A DNA stretch of 28,067 bases from Akkermansia sp. (lineage in GTDB: Bacteria; Verrucomicrobiota; Verrucomicrobiia; Verrucomicrobiales; Akkermansiaceae), in assembly GCA_020047775.1 (NCBI GenBank), contig JAIFNK010000105.1, forward strand, positions 1-28,067. Direction: 5' to 3'. Under the pieces are notes generated by a model. That model searched no databases. It was not told where the DNA came from and was given only the letters and a program-made list of their open reading frames with translations. Shown one piece after another: positions 15,151 through 22,998 of this stretch (position 1 is the stretch's first letter; each line of letters begins with the position of its first letter). The position numbers and the translations under genes were made by a program.

Positions 15151-17553
15151 CTAACGGGCCGCCTTGTGTTTTTGTATGAAATCCGCCAGGCCGATGACCG
15201 GAGGGGTTTTGGTGCTGTTTTCGATCGAGTTGATCGCCTGATCGAGCATGGCCGAGTCTTGATTCGGCTTGCCGAATCCTTTACGAAGCTCCTTCAACTG
15301 TGGCAGGACCTCCTTCGCATGGGTGCCGTAGCGGGAGAGGTATTCGAGGCATTTCGGCATGCGTCGTCCCAATCCCCAGCGGCCGACATCGAGCACCTCG
15401 ATGCACAACGGCATGCCCTCGCGGATGCCGAGGCGCGACAACAGGTCAAGACCGGCGAGGCGGATGCCATCGGCAAACATCTCGCCGCTGGGCGCCATTT
15501 TTTGCACCGCCTTGATGACATCGGGAAGCAGGATGGCGATGTCGCGATCGGTGAGCTTGCCGTAGATGGGGGAAAGTTCACCGCGCGTGCGGCCGTCCTG
15601 GTTTTGCAGCACCGCCTTGATCGCCGGATAGAGAAGCTCGCGGTCCACGCCGTCGAGGGATCCGGTCATGATGCCTCCGGTGCGTGAGAACATCGCCTCG
15701 GTAGCGGCGCGTTGCGCCATGCCGCGCGGGTCGCCGGGCGTCGGGGTCGCCATCATGACGAGCAGGTCAGGCAGGGACTTCCGGCGTTCCTGCTCGCCGA
15801 GCGCGCTGAGGGACGTGACGGCCAGGGCGCGCATCCAGGGGTCCGGGTCCTTGAGCAGCTGGCGCAAACGCGGCGCGGCGGCGTCCGCCTTGGGGCCCAG
15901 GCAACCGAACGCTTCGGCCGCGCCGTAGCGGGCGTTGGTGTCGGCGGATGATAGAAGTTTCGCCAGGGCGGGCAGGAAGTCGCCCTCGCGGCGGCCGAGT
16001 TCCTGCGCCGAGCGCTTGCGGACGGCGGGCGACCAGCTCGACAGACCGTCGAGGAGTTCCTTGTCGTTGCGTTTCGAATAGAGGAGCGGGGCGGTTTTCC
16101 TGGTTTCGAAATACCCGCGGCCGACGGCGATGAGATCGGCCGCTTCCTGTTGGGAAACCGGAGCCAGCGAGCTGGGTCCCTTGCCGGTGATGCGGAGTTT
16201 TTTGAGCGGCAGCGCGTAGGCCAGCAGGTAGGTGCCGGTGTTGTCCCAACTGGTGTATTTCCCGTGCTCTTCCTCGCCAACCGGGGAACCCTGATAGCGG
16301 AAACTCCCGTCCCAGCCGCGGGCGAGGTCGTAATACCAACCCTGCTCCTGCCAATAGGCACCGCTGGCTTGCGGGCCGCAGCGGGACACGCCGGGCATCG
16401 CCCACAGGATGTTGAAGAAATTCCCGGTGTGGCCGCGTTCGCGTTCGTCGTAGGCCGCCACGCTCATTTTGGCGAAGAAGGTCGCCGCCTCGCGGTCGCC
16501 TAACAAATCGAAGAGCACCGCCGCGTTGGAGGATTTCCCATTGTCCTCATGTCCCGGCCAGGGGGCGTGGTCGCCGTAGGGCGGCGCGCCCTTGTTGACA
16601 TACCAGCGCAGGAAAGAGGCGGAGCGGTTGATTGCCTTGTCCAGATCCGGATCCTTCACGCCTGCCTCGCGGGCCAGCACCATGGCCACGGAAAGCGGGA
16701 TGCCCGGCGAGTTCATGGCACCGTAGCCGTTGAGGTTTCCATCCGGCCTGGCGAACTTGTGGCCCCACGTGCCCACGCCGCTCTGGCCGCGGGCGGACTC
16801 GAGGGCCAGGCGTTTGAGTCCGGGCATGACCGATGGATCGCCGGTGGCCATGGCATATTCGGCGAGGAAAGTGAGCGCGTAGCCGTAGTGCCAGGTGGCC
16901 ATGGATTCGAGGCGGAACTCAGCCACCAATTTGGCGTAATTGGCGAGCATGGGCCGGTATTCCTCCGTGCCGCTGGCTAACAGGGCTAGGGCGTTGATGC
17001 TGTTGGGAATGGAGACCTGCGCCAGCCCGCGCTTTGCGATGGCTTTGCAGCCGAGTTCGAGAATTTTCGCCGATTTTTTGCAATCGTAGGGTGCGGTCGC
17101 GCTGTAGGTGCCCATGACCGGAAGCCGGATCTCGACGTTTTCGGTCTTGCCGGCGCGCCAGCGGACGAGTTTCAGGATGCCTTTCGACGCATCCTGTTCG
17201 GCGACCATGAGAGCGCGGGAAAATTGGATCCGGGCGTCGTCGTCGAAGGGTTTTTCCGCAACTCCCAAAATCACGTCGCCGGGCTGGAGAATGCCGTCGG
17301 CCGGCGAGCTTTTTGCAACCTCGGTGACGAGGATTTGTCGGGCTTCGGCGGTGTGTTTCCAAGCATACATCCAGCCCCGCGCGCCGGTCGGGCCGAGCGT
17401 CCAATCATGGCTGCCGTCGGTCTTGTCGCCCCGGGTGAAATCCGGAACCGGGGGCTTGCCTCCACGCAGGGCGGCCATGGCGTGATCCGGCAGGCCCAGC
17501 ATGCAGGCGCAAAGCACCAGCAGTGCGGTGGTCGTTCGTTGGAGAGATTTCAT
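15151..17553 (-). CDS. Secreted DUF6288 protein with PDZ and HEAT-like repeats
   Basis: The protein is 800 aa from the ATG at 17553, chosen because it gives a clear signal peptide (MKSLQRTTTALLVLCACMLGLPDHAMA, cleaved before ALRGG). The upstream frame to 17634 lacks such a feature. Next comes DWTLGPTGARGWMYAW and a PDZ-like segment (ILVTEVAKSSPADGILQPGDVILGVAEKPF). An alpha-toroid-like middle with Trp/Gly-rich motifs follows (GTWGHKF, NLNGYGAMNSPGIPLSVAM, SWDNTGTYLLAYALP). HEAT-like repeats cover about residues 490-600 (RKRSAQELGRREGDFLPALAKLL, NARYGAAEAFGCLGPKA, DPWMRALAVTSLSALG). The layout matches DUF6288 proteins of Planctomycetes and Verrucomicrobia. It is exported; function is unknown. 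Confidence 0.75.
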   Translation of the reverse strand: MKSLQRTTTALLVLCACMLGLPDHAMAALRGGKPPVPDFTRGDKTDGSHDWTLGPTGARGWMYAWKHTAEARQILVTEVAKSSPADGILQPGDVILGVAEKPFDDDARIQFSRALMVAEQDASKGILKLVRWRAGKTENVEIRLPVMGTYSATAPYDCKKSAKILELGCKAIAKRGLAQVSIPNSINALALLASGTEEYRPMLANYAKLVAEFRLESMATWHYGYALTFLAEYAMATGDPSVMPGLKRLALESARGQSGVGTWGHKFARPDGNLNGYGAMNSPGIPLSVAMVLAREAGVKDPDLDKAINRSASFLRWYVNKGAPPYGDHAPWPGHEDNGKSSNAAVLFDLLGDREAATFFAKMSVAAYDERERGHTGNFFNILWAMPGVSRCGPQASGAYWQEQGWYYDLARGWDGSFRYQGSPVGEEEHGKYTSWDNTGTYLLAYALPLKKLRITGKGPSSLAPVSQQEAADLIAVGRGYFETRKTAPLLYSKRNDKELLDGLSSWSPAVRKRSAQELGRREGDFLPALAKLLSSADTNARYGAAEAFGCLGPKADAAAPRLRQLLKDPDPWMRALAVTSLSALGEQERRKSLPDLLVMMATPTPGDPRGMAQRAATEAMFSRTGGIMTGSLDGVDRELLYPAIKAVLQNQDGRTRGELSPIYGKLTDRDIAILLPDVIKAVQKMAPSGEMFADGIRLAGLDLLSRLGIREGMPLCIEVLDVGRWGLGRRMPKCLEYLSRYGTHAKEVLPQLKELRKGFGKPNQDSAMLDQAINSIENSTKTPPVIGLADFIQKHKAAR

Positions 17554-17668
17554 TGGGGTTGATTCGTTTGCGGTAGTAGGAAAGCAGCGGGCCAGGCGAG
17601 GAAGCCGGGCGGGCATGGATCGACTATACGTCATGCGATGGGCGGATGATTCCGATATTCTTCGGCAA

Positions 17669-17686
17669 GGCGATTTCCAAATCGCG
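17669..17686. repeat. Solitary copy of the GGCGAT-hairpin repeat
   Basis: GGCGATTTCCAAATCGCG at 17669-17686 matches the hairpin GGCGATCTCCGAATCGCC at 9740-9757 in 15 of 18 positions. It contains a perfect 7-bp inverted repeat (GCGATTT, AAATCGC) with a 2-base loop. It lies in the 238-bp gap between two divergent genes, so it is not a transcription terminator for either. Confidence 0.5.
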
Positions 17687-17791
17687 GGAGCCGGCCAGGC
17701 GCGAAAATCCGCGCTTACTTCATCATCAGTCCATTGTTTCGAGCTTCAGTTTTTCTGTCCGATTCGGCAAGCGGCGGCTACCCTTGAGTAA

Positions 17792-17983
17792 ATGAACGCT
17801 GAAACCGATGCGCAATTGCTGCGTGCTTACGCCGAAAGTCGCTCCGAAGCGTCCTTCGCCGAGCTGGTCCGGCGGCACATCGATTTGGTCCATTCCGCTG
17901 CGTTCCGGATGGTGGGCGACGCGCATCTCGCCAGGGACGTGACGCAGGGCGTGTTCGTCGCGCTGGCGAAAGATGCGGGCTAA
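17792..17983 (+). CDS. ECF sigma factor, region 2 fragment (5' part of a frameshifted gene)
   Basis: The 63-aa frame starts MNAETDAQLLRAYAESRSEASFAELVRRHIDLVHSAAFRMVGDAHLARDVTQGVFVALAKDAG and then meets TAA at 17981. This is a complete sigma-70 region 2 of the ECF type. The natural continuation (LTDHPVLSGWLHRTARNIAA) lies in the -1 frame starting at 17980. Related sigma factors normally read AKxAGQLxDHPVLSGWLH, so about four bases seem lost at 17978-17981. Either the gene is broken, or the base call is wrong, or there is a -1 frameshift at the stop. Alone this fragment would not be a functional sigma factor. Confidence 0.7.
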   Translation: MNAETDAQLLRAYAESRSEASFAELVRRHIDLVHSAAFRMVGDAHLARDVTQGVFVALAKDAG

Positions 17984-17994
17984 CGGATCACCCG

Positions 17995-19674
17995 GTGCTC
18001 TCCGGTTGGCTGCACCGCACCGCGCGGAACATCGCCGCACAAACCATCCGTACCGAGGTGCGCCGCCGAACCCGTGAAAAGGAAGCCGCCGCCATGAATG
18101 AATCTCCGGTAACCGACGCCGTGTGGGAGAACATCGCCCCGCATCTCGATGCCGCGCTCGCCGAGCTGGGAGAATCGGATCGTGATGCCGTGCTGCTCCG
18201 GTATTTTGAAAACAAGCCCGCTCAGGAAATGGCCGCCGTCCTCGGCATCAGCGCCGAGGCCGCGCAAAAGCGTGTCAGCCGGGCGGTGGAGAAACTGCGG
18301 GAAAACTTCGCCAAACGCGGCATCACCGCCGGAGCGGCGGGACTCACAGGCATCATTTCCGCGAACGCCGTGCAGGTTGCTCCGCTCGGCCTTGCCACCA
18401 CGATTTCATCCGCCGCATCCGTCGGGACCGTCTCTATCGCGGCGGGCACCCTCCAATTTCTTACCATGACCCTTTTGAAAAAAGCGCTTGTTGCCGCTGC
18501 GGTTTTCGTCATCGGCGGAACCCTGATCTATGAAGTGCGCAGTCGCTCGCAAACAAGCGCACCGCCCCTTGCGACACTGCCACCGGTTAGCTCTCAGAAA
18601 CCCCAGCCGCGTGACGGCGGCTCGGTCGTGGAACAGATCGCCAAGGCAAGGGACATCAAACCGACCATCGACCGGAAGAAGGAGTTGGAAAGGCTCAAGG
18701 CGATGTGGATGGAGTTCGATGAAGATAGCGCCATCATCACCGAGGAGCACGAGAAATTGGCAATTGAGACCGCTCGGGTGTTGCTCTGCGGCCGGGAAGC
18801 GCTGGAGCTTGTGGTTTTCCTGAAATCCAACCGGCGGAAGGGCCATGCCGATGTGGTTCGTGGCGGGGTTTCCGCGTATCTCGCTACCATAGACGATCCA
18901 GAGGCGCGGAAGCTATTGATCGAGGCGGCTGCAGAAAACCGCGAGGAAATGAAGGCTCAACGCTATGACCCGTTGGCATGGAAGTCGGCTGCCAGCGAGC
19001 GCAACTCACTGCTGGTGGCCTGGAGCAAGGCCGCCGGACGAAGTTGCTCCCTGGAAACACTGGAGGAGCTGCGCGGTGGTTTGAAGGACGAGAAATTCGG
19101 CCAGGAAGCGCTATACGGATACTATCTGGAGCGGATGCAAACCGATCCGGAGGGGGCGCTTCGCGGCACGCTTGAGGCACTGAAGTCCGGAGTGCATTCG
19201 CCATCGCAGGGGCAAAGTATCTGCATGTTGTTCAGGGAGAAGCTTCCCGACGATGTCAATTTCGTGCAGCTCGAACAACTCCTGCCAAAAGGCGATGGGC
19301 GGGAAAATGAATCGTCTGGCAACTGGGTAGCTCTCGAATGGGGTCGCCATGAACTGTTCTCCAAATGGGCGGAGCGGGACCCTGCCGGAGCGGCCAACCA
19401 TGTGATGGCAAATCCCGACCGATTAAACGCCAAACTGATCGGTTTGATTGTCAGTTCCTATTACTATAAGGATCCAACAGGCACCGCGACATGGGTTTCG
19501 CAGTTTCCAGCAGGTCCCTACTACGATCTGGCCGCCAGCAGTGCGGTGATCCACACGCGATCGACATCGCCCGTCGAAACCGAAGCGCTGATCCTGAAAA
19601 TCGGCGATCCGAAACTCCGGGAGGAAGCACTCAGGATATTGAAAGCTCCCTCCACCAATCCCGACACCCGTTAG
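17995..19674 (+). CDS. ECF sigma factor region 4 with membrane anchor and long C-terminal domain (3' part of frameshifted gene)
   Basis: The open frame is 559 aa from a GTG at 17995, and is open back to 17980, where it meets the upstream fragment. Residues 1-110 hold the rest of the sigma factor: LSGWLHRTARNIAAQTIR, then region 4 ALAELGESDRDAVLLRYFENKPAQEMAAVLGISAEAAQKRVSRAVEKLR. Two hydrophobic stretches follow (TGIISANAVQVAPLGLATTISSAA and LLKKALVAAAVFVIGGTLIYEV), then a roughly 370-aa helical, charged domain. That domain includes DPAGAANHVMANPDRL and DPTGTATWVSQFPAGPYYD, reminiscent of repeat units in Verrucomicrobial extracytoplasmic domains. The layout suggests a membrane-tethered sigma factor that carries its own sensor. 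The C-terminal domain is not recognised. Confidence 0.75.
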   Translation: MLSGWLHRTARNIAAQTIRTEVRRRTREKEAAAMNESPVTDAVWENIAPHLDAALAELGESDRDAVLLRYFENKPAQEMAAVLGISAEAAQKRVSRAVEKLRENFAKRGITAGAAGLTGIISANAVQVAPLGLATTISSAASVGTVSIAAGTLQFLTMTLLKKALVAAAVFVIGGTLIYEVRSRSQTSAPPLATLPPVSSQKPQPRDGGSVVEQIAKARDIKPTIDRKKELERLKAMWMEFDEDSAIITEEHEKLAIETARVLLCGREALELVVFLKSNRRKGHADVVRGGVSAYLATIDDPEARKLLIEAAAENREEMKAQRYDPLAWKSAASERNSLLVAWSKAAGRSCSLETLEELRGGLKDEKFGQEALYGYYLERMQTDPEGALRGTLEALKSGVHSPSQGQSICMLFREKLPDDVNFVQLEQLLPKGDGRENESSGNWVALEWGRHELFSKWAERDPAGAANHVMANPDRLNAKLIGLIVSSYYYKDPTGTATWVSQFPAGPYYDLAASSAVIHTRSTSPVETEALILKIGDPKLREEALRILKAPSTNPDTR

Positions 19675-19690
19675 CAGTTGGAATATGGCC

Positions 19691-19717
19691 TCACAGCGTC
19701 GCGACAAGATCGTATCC
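19691..19717 (-). other. Possible remnant of a rimO 3' end
   Basis: Read on the minus strand, these 27 bases encode GYDLVATL and a TGA stop, against GYDLVAAR and TGA at the real rimO end. 22 of 27 bases agree with the relic at 23577, and three of the five differences are third-codon positions. The similarity ends there. The match is short and may be chance. The rest of the gap 19675-19812 shows nothing else supported. Confidence 0.25.
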
Positions 19718-19812
19718 CCCCACCGGTTTCCTGCAATTCACTCCGCATCCATCCGAGAATTTGGATTTTCCGCGTAACAGTCCCGCCGTTTTGTGGTAGG
19801 GAGTGACAACTC

Positions 19813-20550
19813 ATGGCCGATCCTACATTTTTCGCGACGACCCGCTGGACGCTGGTGCGCGATGCCGCGCGCGGCGGCGACACCCTGGCTGTCGAGGCTC
19901 TGGGCACGCTGGCGGGCACCTATTGGCAACCGCTTTACCGGTATGCACGCCGCAAAGGTAAGTCTCCGGAAGACGCCGAAGACCTCGTGCAGGGGTTCCT
20001 CTCCCATGTCATCGAAGCCCGGGCGCTCAGCCGGACAGACCACACCAAAGGCCGCTTCCGCGCGTTCCTCCTCGCCTCGTTCCAGAACTGGATGATCAAC
20101 GAGTGGAAACGCGAGAGCCGCCTCAAACGCGGCGGCGGAAAGACGCTCCTCTCGTTCGACTGGCAGAGCGCCGAATCCGGTCTCCATCTCGAACCCGCCG
20201 ATGACCAAAGCCCGGACAAACTCTACGACCGCGAGTGGGCGCTCACCTTGTTGGGCAGAGTCCTCGCAGATCTCGAAGCCCTGTGCCGCGCCGAAGGAGG
20301 AGCCGCTCAGTTCGAAATGTTGAAACCCTGCCTCACCGCAGACTCCACACGCATCGCCTACGCATCCATCGCGGCCACACTTGGCACAAGCGAAGGCGCG
20401 GCCCGCGTCGCCGTGCACCGCCTGCGCAAGCGCTACCGCCATCTGCTCAGCGAGGAAATCTCGCGCACGCTTTCCTCCCCCTCCGCAGTCGAGGAGGAAA
20501 TGCGATCGCTGTTTGCCGCTCGCCGGTTCGCCGCGCTCGCGGGCGGATGA
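19813..20550 (+). CDS. ECF-type RNA polymerase sigma factor
   Basis: The protein is 245 aa. Region 2 reads FFATTRWTLVRDAARG, then YWQPLYRYARRKGKSPEDAEDLVQGFLSHVIEARALSRTDHTKGRFRAFLLASFQNWMINEWKRESRLKRGGG. Region 4 reads RIAYASIAATLGTSEGAARVAVHRLRKRYRHLLSEEISRTL. This long-spaced ECF group (RWTLV start, KGRFRAFL) is typical of Planctomycetes/Verrucomicrobia. In that group the sigma gene is often next to a Ser/Thr kinase that probably controls it. Here a kinase starts 38 bp downstream, so a sigma-kinase pair is likely. No anti-sigma gene is evident. Confidence 0.88.
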   Translation: MADPTFFATTRWTLVRDAARGGDTLAVEALGTLAGTYWQPLYRYARRKGKSPEDAEDLVQGFLSHVIEARALSRTDHTKGRFRAFLLASFQNWMINEWKRESRLKRGGGKTLLSFDWQSAESGLHLEPADDQSPDKLYDREWALTLLGRVLADLEALCRAEGGAAQFEMLKPCLTADSTRIAYASIAATLGTSEGAARVAVHRLRKRYRHLLSEEISRTLSSPSAVEEEMRSLFAARRFAALAGG

Positions 20551-20588
20551 AAAACCCTGTAACATTTTAACCAGTTCGTTTTTGAGAA

Positions 20589-22346
20589 ATGGAGAACCCC
20601 GCCACCATGACCGATCACTCTCCCATTTCCGCCTGCCCTGACTGCGGCACTCCCCTCCCGCCGGATTCTCCGCAGGCGCTTTGCCCCGCCTGCCTGATGA
20701 GGCAGGCTCTCGCCTCCCGCACCATCGTGGAGGGAGACCCACACGCCAATACCTCACTGCCATTTTCACCCGAGGAAATCGCCGGCAAGTTTCCCGGATT
20801 CGAGATCCTCGAGTGCCTCGGCCGCGGCGGCATGGGCGTGGTTTACAAGGCCCGCCAGAAGTCGCTCAACCGGATCGTCGCCATCAAGATCCTCGCCCCG
20901 GAACGCGGCGGCGAAACCCGTTTCGCCGAGCGCTTCGCCCGCGAGGCCGAATTCCTCGCCAAGCTCAACCACCCGCACATCGTCACCATCCACGACTTCG
21001 GCGAAACCGCCGGGCTCTTCTATCTGGTCATGGAATTTGTCGATGGCGTGAACCTCCGCGACCTGATCCGCGACGGCAAACTCGAAGCCAAACAGGCTCT
21101 CGCCATCGTGCCGCCGATCTGCGACGCCCTGCAATACGCGCATGACAAGGGGATTGTTCACCGCGACATCAAGCCGGAGAATCTATTGTTGGATCGCGAA
21201 GACCGCATCAAGATCGCCGACTTCGGCATCTCCGCGCTGCTGGGAACCGATGTCGCCCCGTCCGGCACGCCGCCCTACATGGCACCGGAGCAATGCGGCG
21301 CTTCACCGGAAGTCGACAACCGCGCGGACATCTACGCACTCGGGGTCGTGTTGTATGAAATGCTCACCGGAGAGCGCCCCAACAAGGAACTCATCGCCCC
21401 TTCCAAAAAAGTCCACATTGATGTGCGCCTCGACGAGATCGTCCTGCGCGCCTTGGAGAAGACACCGGAACTCCGCTACCAGACGGCTGGGGAATTCCGC
21501 ACGCAAGTGGAGACCATTGCATCAACATCCGCTAACTTTGGAGCGAAGGTGGCTCAAATTCACGCATCGGAAATCGACAACCATGCATCTGATGTATCCT
21601 CGCGCATCTCCCGCACTGCGATCGTCGGTGCCTGCTGGGCGTTCGCCGCTGTTCTCCATTATCTGATGCCCACGCTGGGCTACCGGATGAAGAGCGAGTT
21701 CGTGCCTATCATGATGAGCGTCCTCGGACTTTCCGCCCCGATCGGCACGACGATTCTCGGCTGGATCGCAGTCTGGCAAATTCGCCGCTCGGCGGGGAAA
21801 CTACGTGGTATGCGGTTGGCGGTATTTGATGGACTGTTCTTCCCGCTGCTTCTCTTGGTTGTCGCCGTTGGTTTTACTTTTGGACTCTTGATTTCGGAAC
21901 TCGAAATGGGTTCGCCCAAAACCGTCCAAGTCTACGCTCTGGCTCTGTTGGTTTGCTCGCCATTGTGCTGGTTCATCATCCGTCGCGTCTGGCGTAACGT
22001 GAACAAGCCAGTGGCTGGCCCGCACCATTCTGAAAAATCCAAGTCCGCGACTGGCTCAACTACCGCTTCAGAAACCAAACCCAACCGACTCGGCAAATCG
22101 GCAGTTGGCTTCTTCATCGCCGCGGTTGTGGGCTTCCCTTTGCTTCTAGGGTTTCACGGGTGCACAAGAGGTGATGGTTCTCTGCCGCCTGGCGTTGCTG
22201 TTGTCATTCGTTTTGGGCTTGATGAGTTGGCGCTCCAATCCAGGCAAGTTCGCCGCGCTCGCATCGGGCTTGGGACTCTTGCTTTTGGTGGGCTTCACCT
22301 TCAACTACCTCACCCCTCGACCGCCCGCAATCAAAGCTGCCCTTGA
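20589..22346 (+). CDS. Zinc-ribbon membrane Ser/Thr protein kinase (C-terminus probably frameshifted)
   Basis: The reading frame is 585 aa; a second ATG at 20607 is possible. It has an N-terminal zinc ribbon (CPDCGTPLPPDSPQALCPAC, residues 16-35). The kinase domain has glycine loop GRGGMGVVYKA (78-88), Lys100 in VAIK, HRDIKPEN (191-198), DFG (211-213) and APEQ (232-235). Four or more hydrophobic helices follow (about 325-525). All catalytic residues are present. After KSAVGFFIAAVVGFPLLLGFHGCTR the frame turns into low-complexity, non-hydrophobic sequence until the stop. The overlapping +1 frame meanwhile encodes a good membrane helix and a folded-looking domain. The true protein may therefore continue into the 22174-22899 frame. 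It probably regulates the ECF sigma factor just upstream. Confidence 0.88.
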   Translation: MENPATMTDHSPISACPDCGTPLPPDSPQALCPACLMRQALASRTIVEGDPHANTSLPFSPEEIAGKFPGFEILECLGRGGMGVVYKARQKSLNRIVAIKILAPERGGETRFAERFAREAEFLAKLNHPHIVTIHDFGETAGLFYLVMEFVDGVNLRDLIRDGKLEAKQALAIVPPICDALQYAHDKGIVHRDIKPENLLLDREDRIKIADFGISALLGTDVAPSGTPPYMAPEQCGASPEVDNRADIYALGVVLYEMLTGERPNKELIAPSKKVHIDVRLDEIVLRALEKTPELRYQTAGEFRTQVETIASTSANFGAKVAQIHASEIDNHASDVSSRISRTAIVGACWAFAAVLHYLMPTLGYRMKSEFVPIMMSVLGLSAPIGTTILGWIAVWQIRRSAGKLRGMRLAVFDGLFFPLLLLVVAVGFTFGLLISELEMGSPKTVQVYALALLVCSPLCWFIIRRVWRNVNKPVAGPHHSEKSKSATGSTTASETKPNRLGKSAVGFFIAAVVGFPLLLGFHGCTRGDGSLPPGVAVVIRFGLDELALQSRQVRRARIGLGTLAFGGLHLQLPHPSTARNQSCP

Positions 22347-22899
22347 GTCGGAGCGGGTGAAATTCAGCTTCAGCCATACCGAAGCACTCACTGGAGGGCA
22401 TGAGCTCACTCTGCCTGCCACCACACGCATGCGATGGTTTCCGAATACTGGGCAGCCGCTCTCGCTCACCAACAACCGGCAAGTGCTCACCCGTGTGCGA
22501 CTGCTTGAAAAGCACCATGCCAACGTGTTTGCCGAAGCCGCGTGCTCCGTGGACGGCACCAACTGGGAAAGCCAGATTCTGCCACTGAGTGCGAATGTTA
22601 CGAAGGGCAACCTGAGTTTTCAGATCCCAGAGCAGATTGAGGTCATGGCCAAAAAATTCGCTGAGAGAGCCAAAGACAACAAGGGATTGAAGCTTAATAG
22701 CAAAGAATACACGATTAAAGAGATTGCTGGTGACACGTTCTCAGGAAGTTTCGTGCAGTTTGAGATCGAGGGCGGATTCACTCAGACCATGTTCATGATC
22801 GGAGACGCAGAAGGAATTTGGAACGGACAGTTCAGAGGCACGAAGGAGTCGTGGGCCGAGGCTCTATCGCTCCTCAAGAAGCTAAAAAAGAAAGGCTAA
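22174..22899 (+). CDS. Membrane-anchored domain protein, probable displaced C-terminus of the kinase
   Basis: The frame is 241 aa from the ATG at 22174 (a GTG precedes at 22171; the frame is closed by TAG at 22147). It starts with two hydrophobic stretches (LALLLSFVLGLMSW and FAALASGLGLLLLVGFTFNYL). An extracytoplasmic domain of about 190 aa follows, with VKFSFSHTEALTGGHELTLPATTRMRW, VRLLEKHHANVFAEAACSVDGTNWES and EGGFTQTMFMIGDAEGIWNG. LMSWRSNPGKF resembles a helix end common in Verrucomicrobial kinases. It overlaps the kinase frame by 173 bp, more than expected for two real genes, which supports a frameshift. I do not recognise the soluble domain. Confidence 0.65.
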   Translation: MVLCRLALLLSFVLGLMSWRSNPGKFAALASGLGLLLLVGFTFNYLTPRPPAIKAALESERVKFSFSHTEALTGGHELTLPATTRMRWFPNTGQPLSLTNNRQVLTRVRLLEKHHANVFAEAACSVDGTNWESQILPLSANVTKGNLSFQIPEQIEVMAKKFAERAKDNKGLKLNSKEYTIKEIAGDTFSGSFVQFEIEGGFTQTMFMIGDAEGIWNGQFRGTKESWAEALSLLKKLKKKG

Positions 22900-22998
22900 C
22901 AAGTCCCGCCAAGGAACCGGCTGAAGCGTGTCCGTTCACCCACCACCTCGAAGGATGCAACCCGATAACTGGTGGCAGACCCTCGGTATTCTGTTCGA

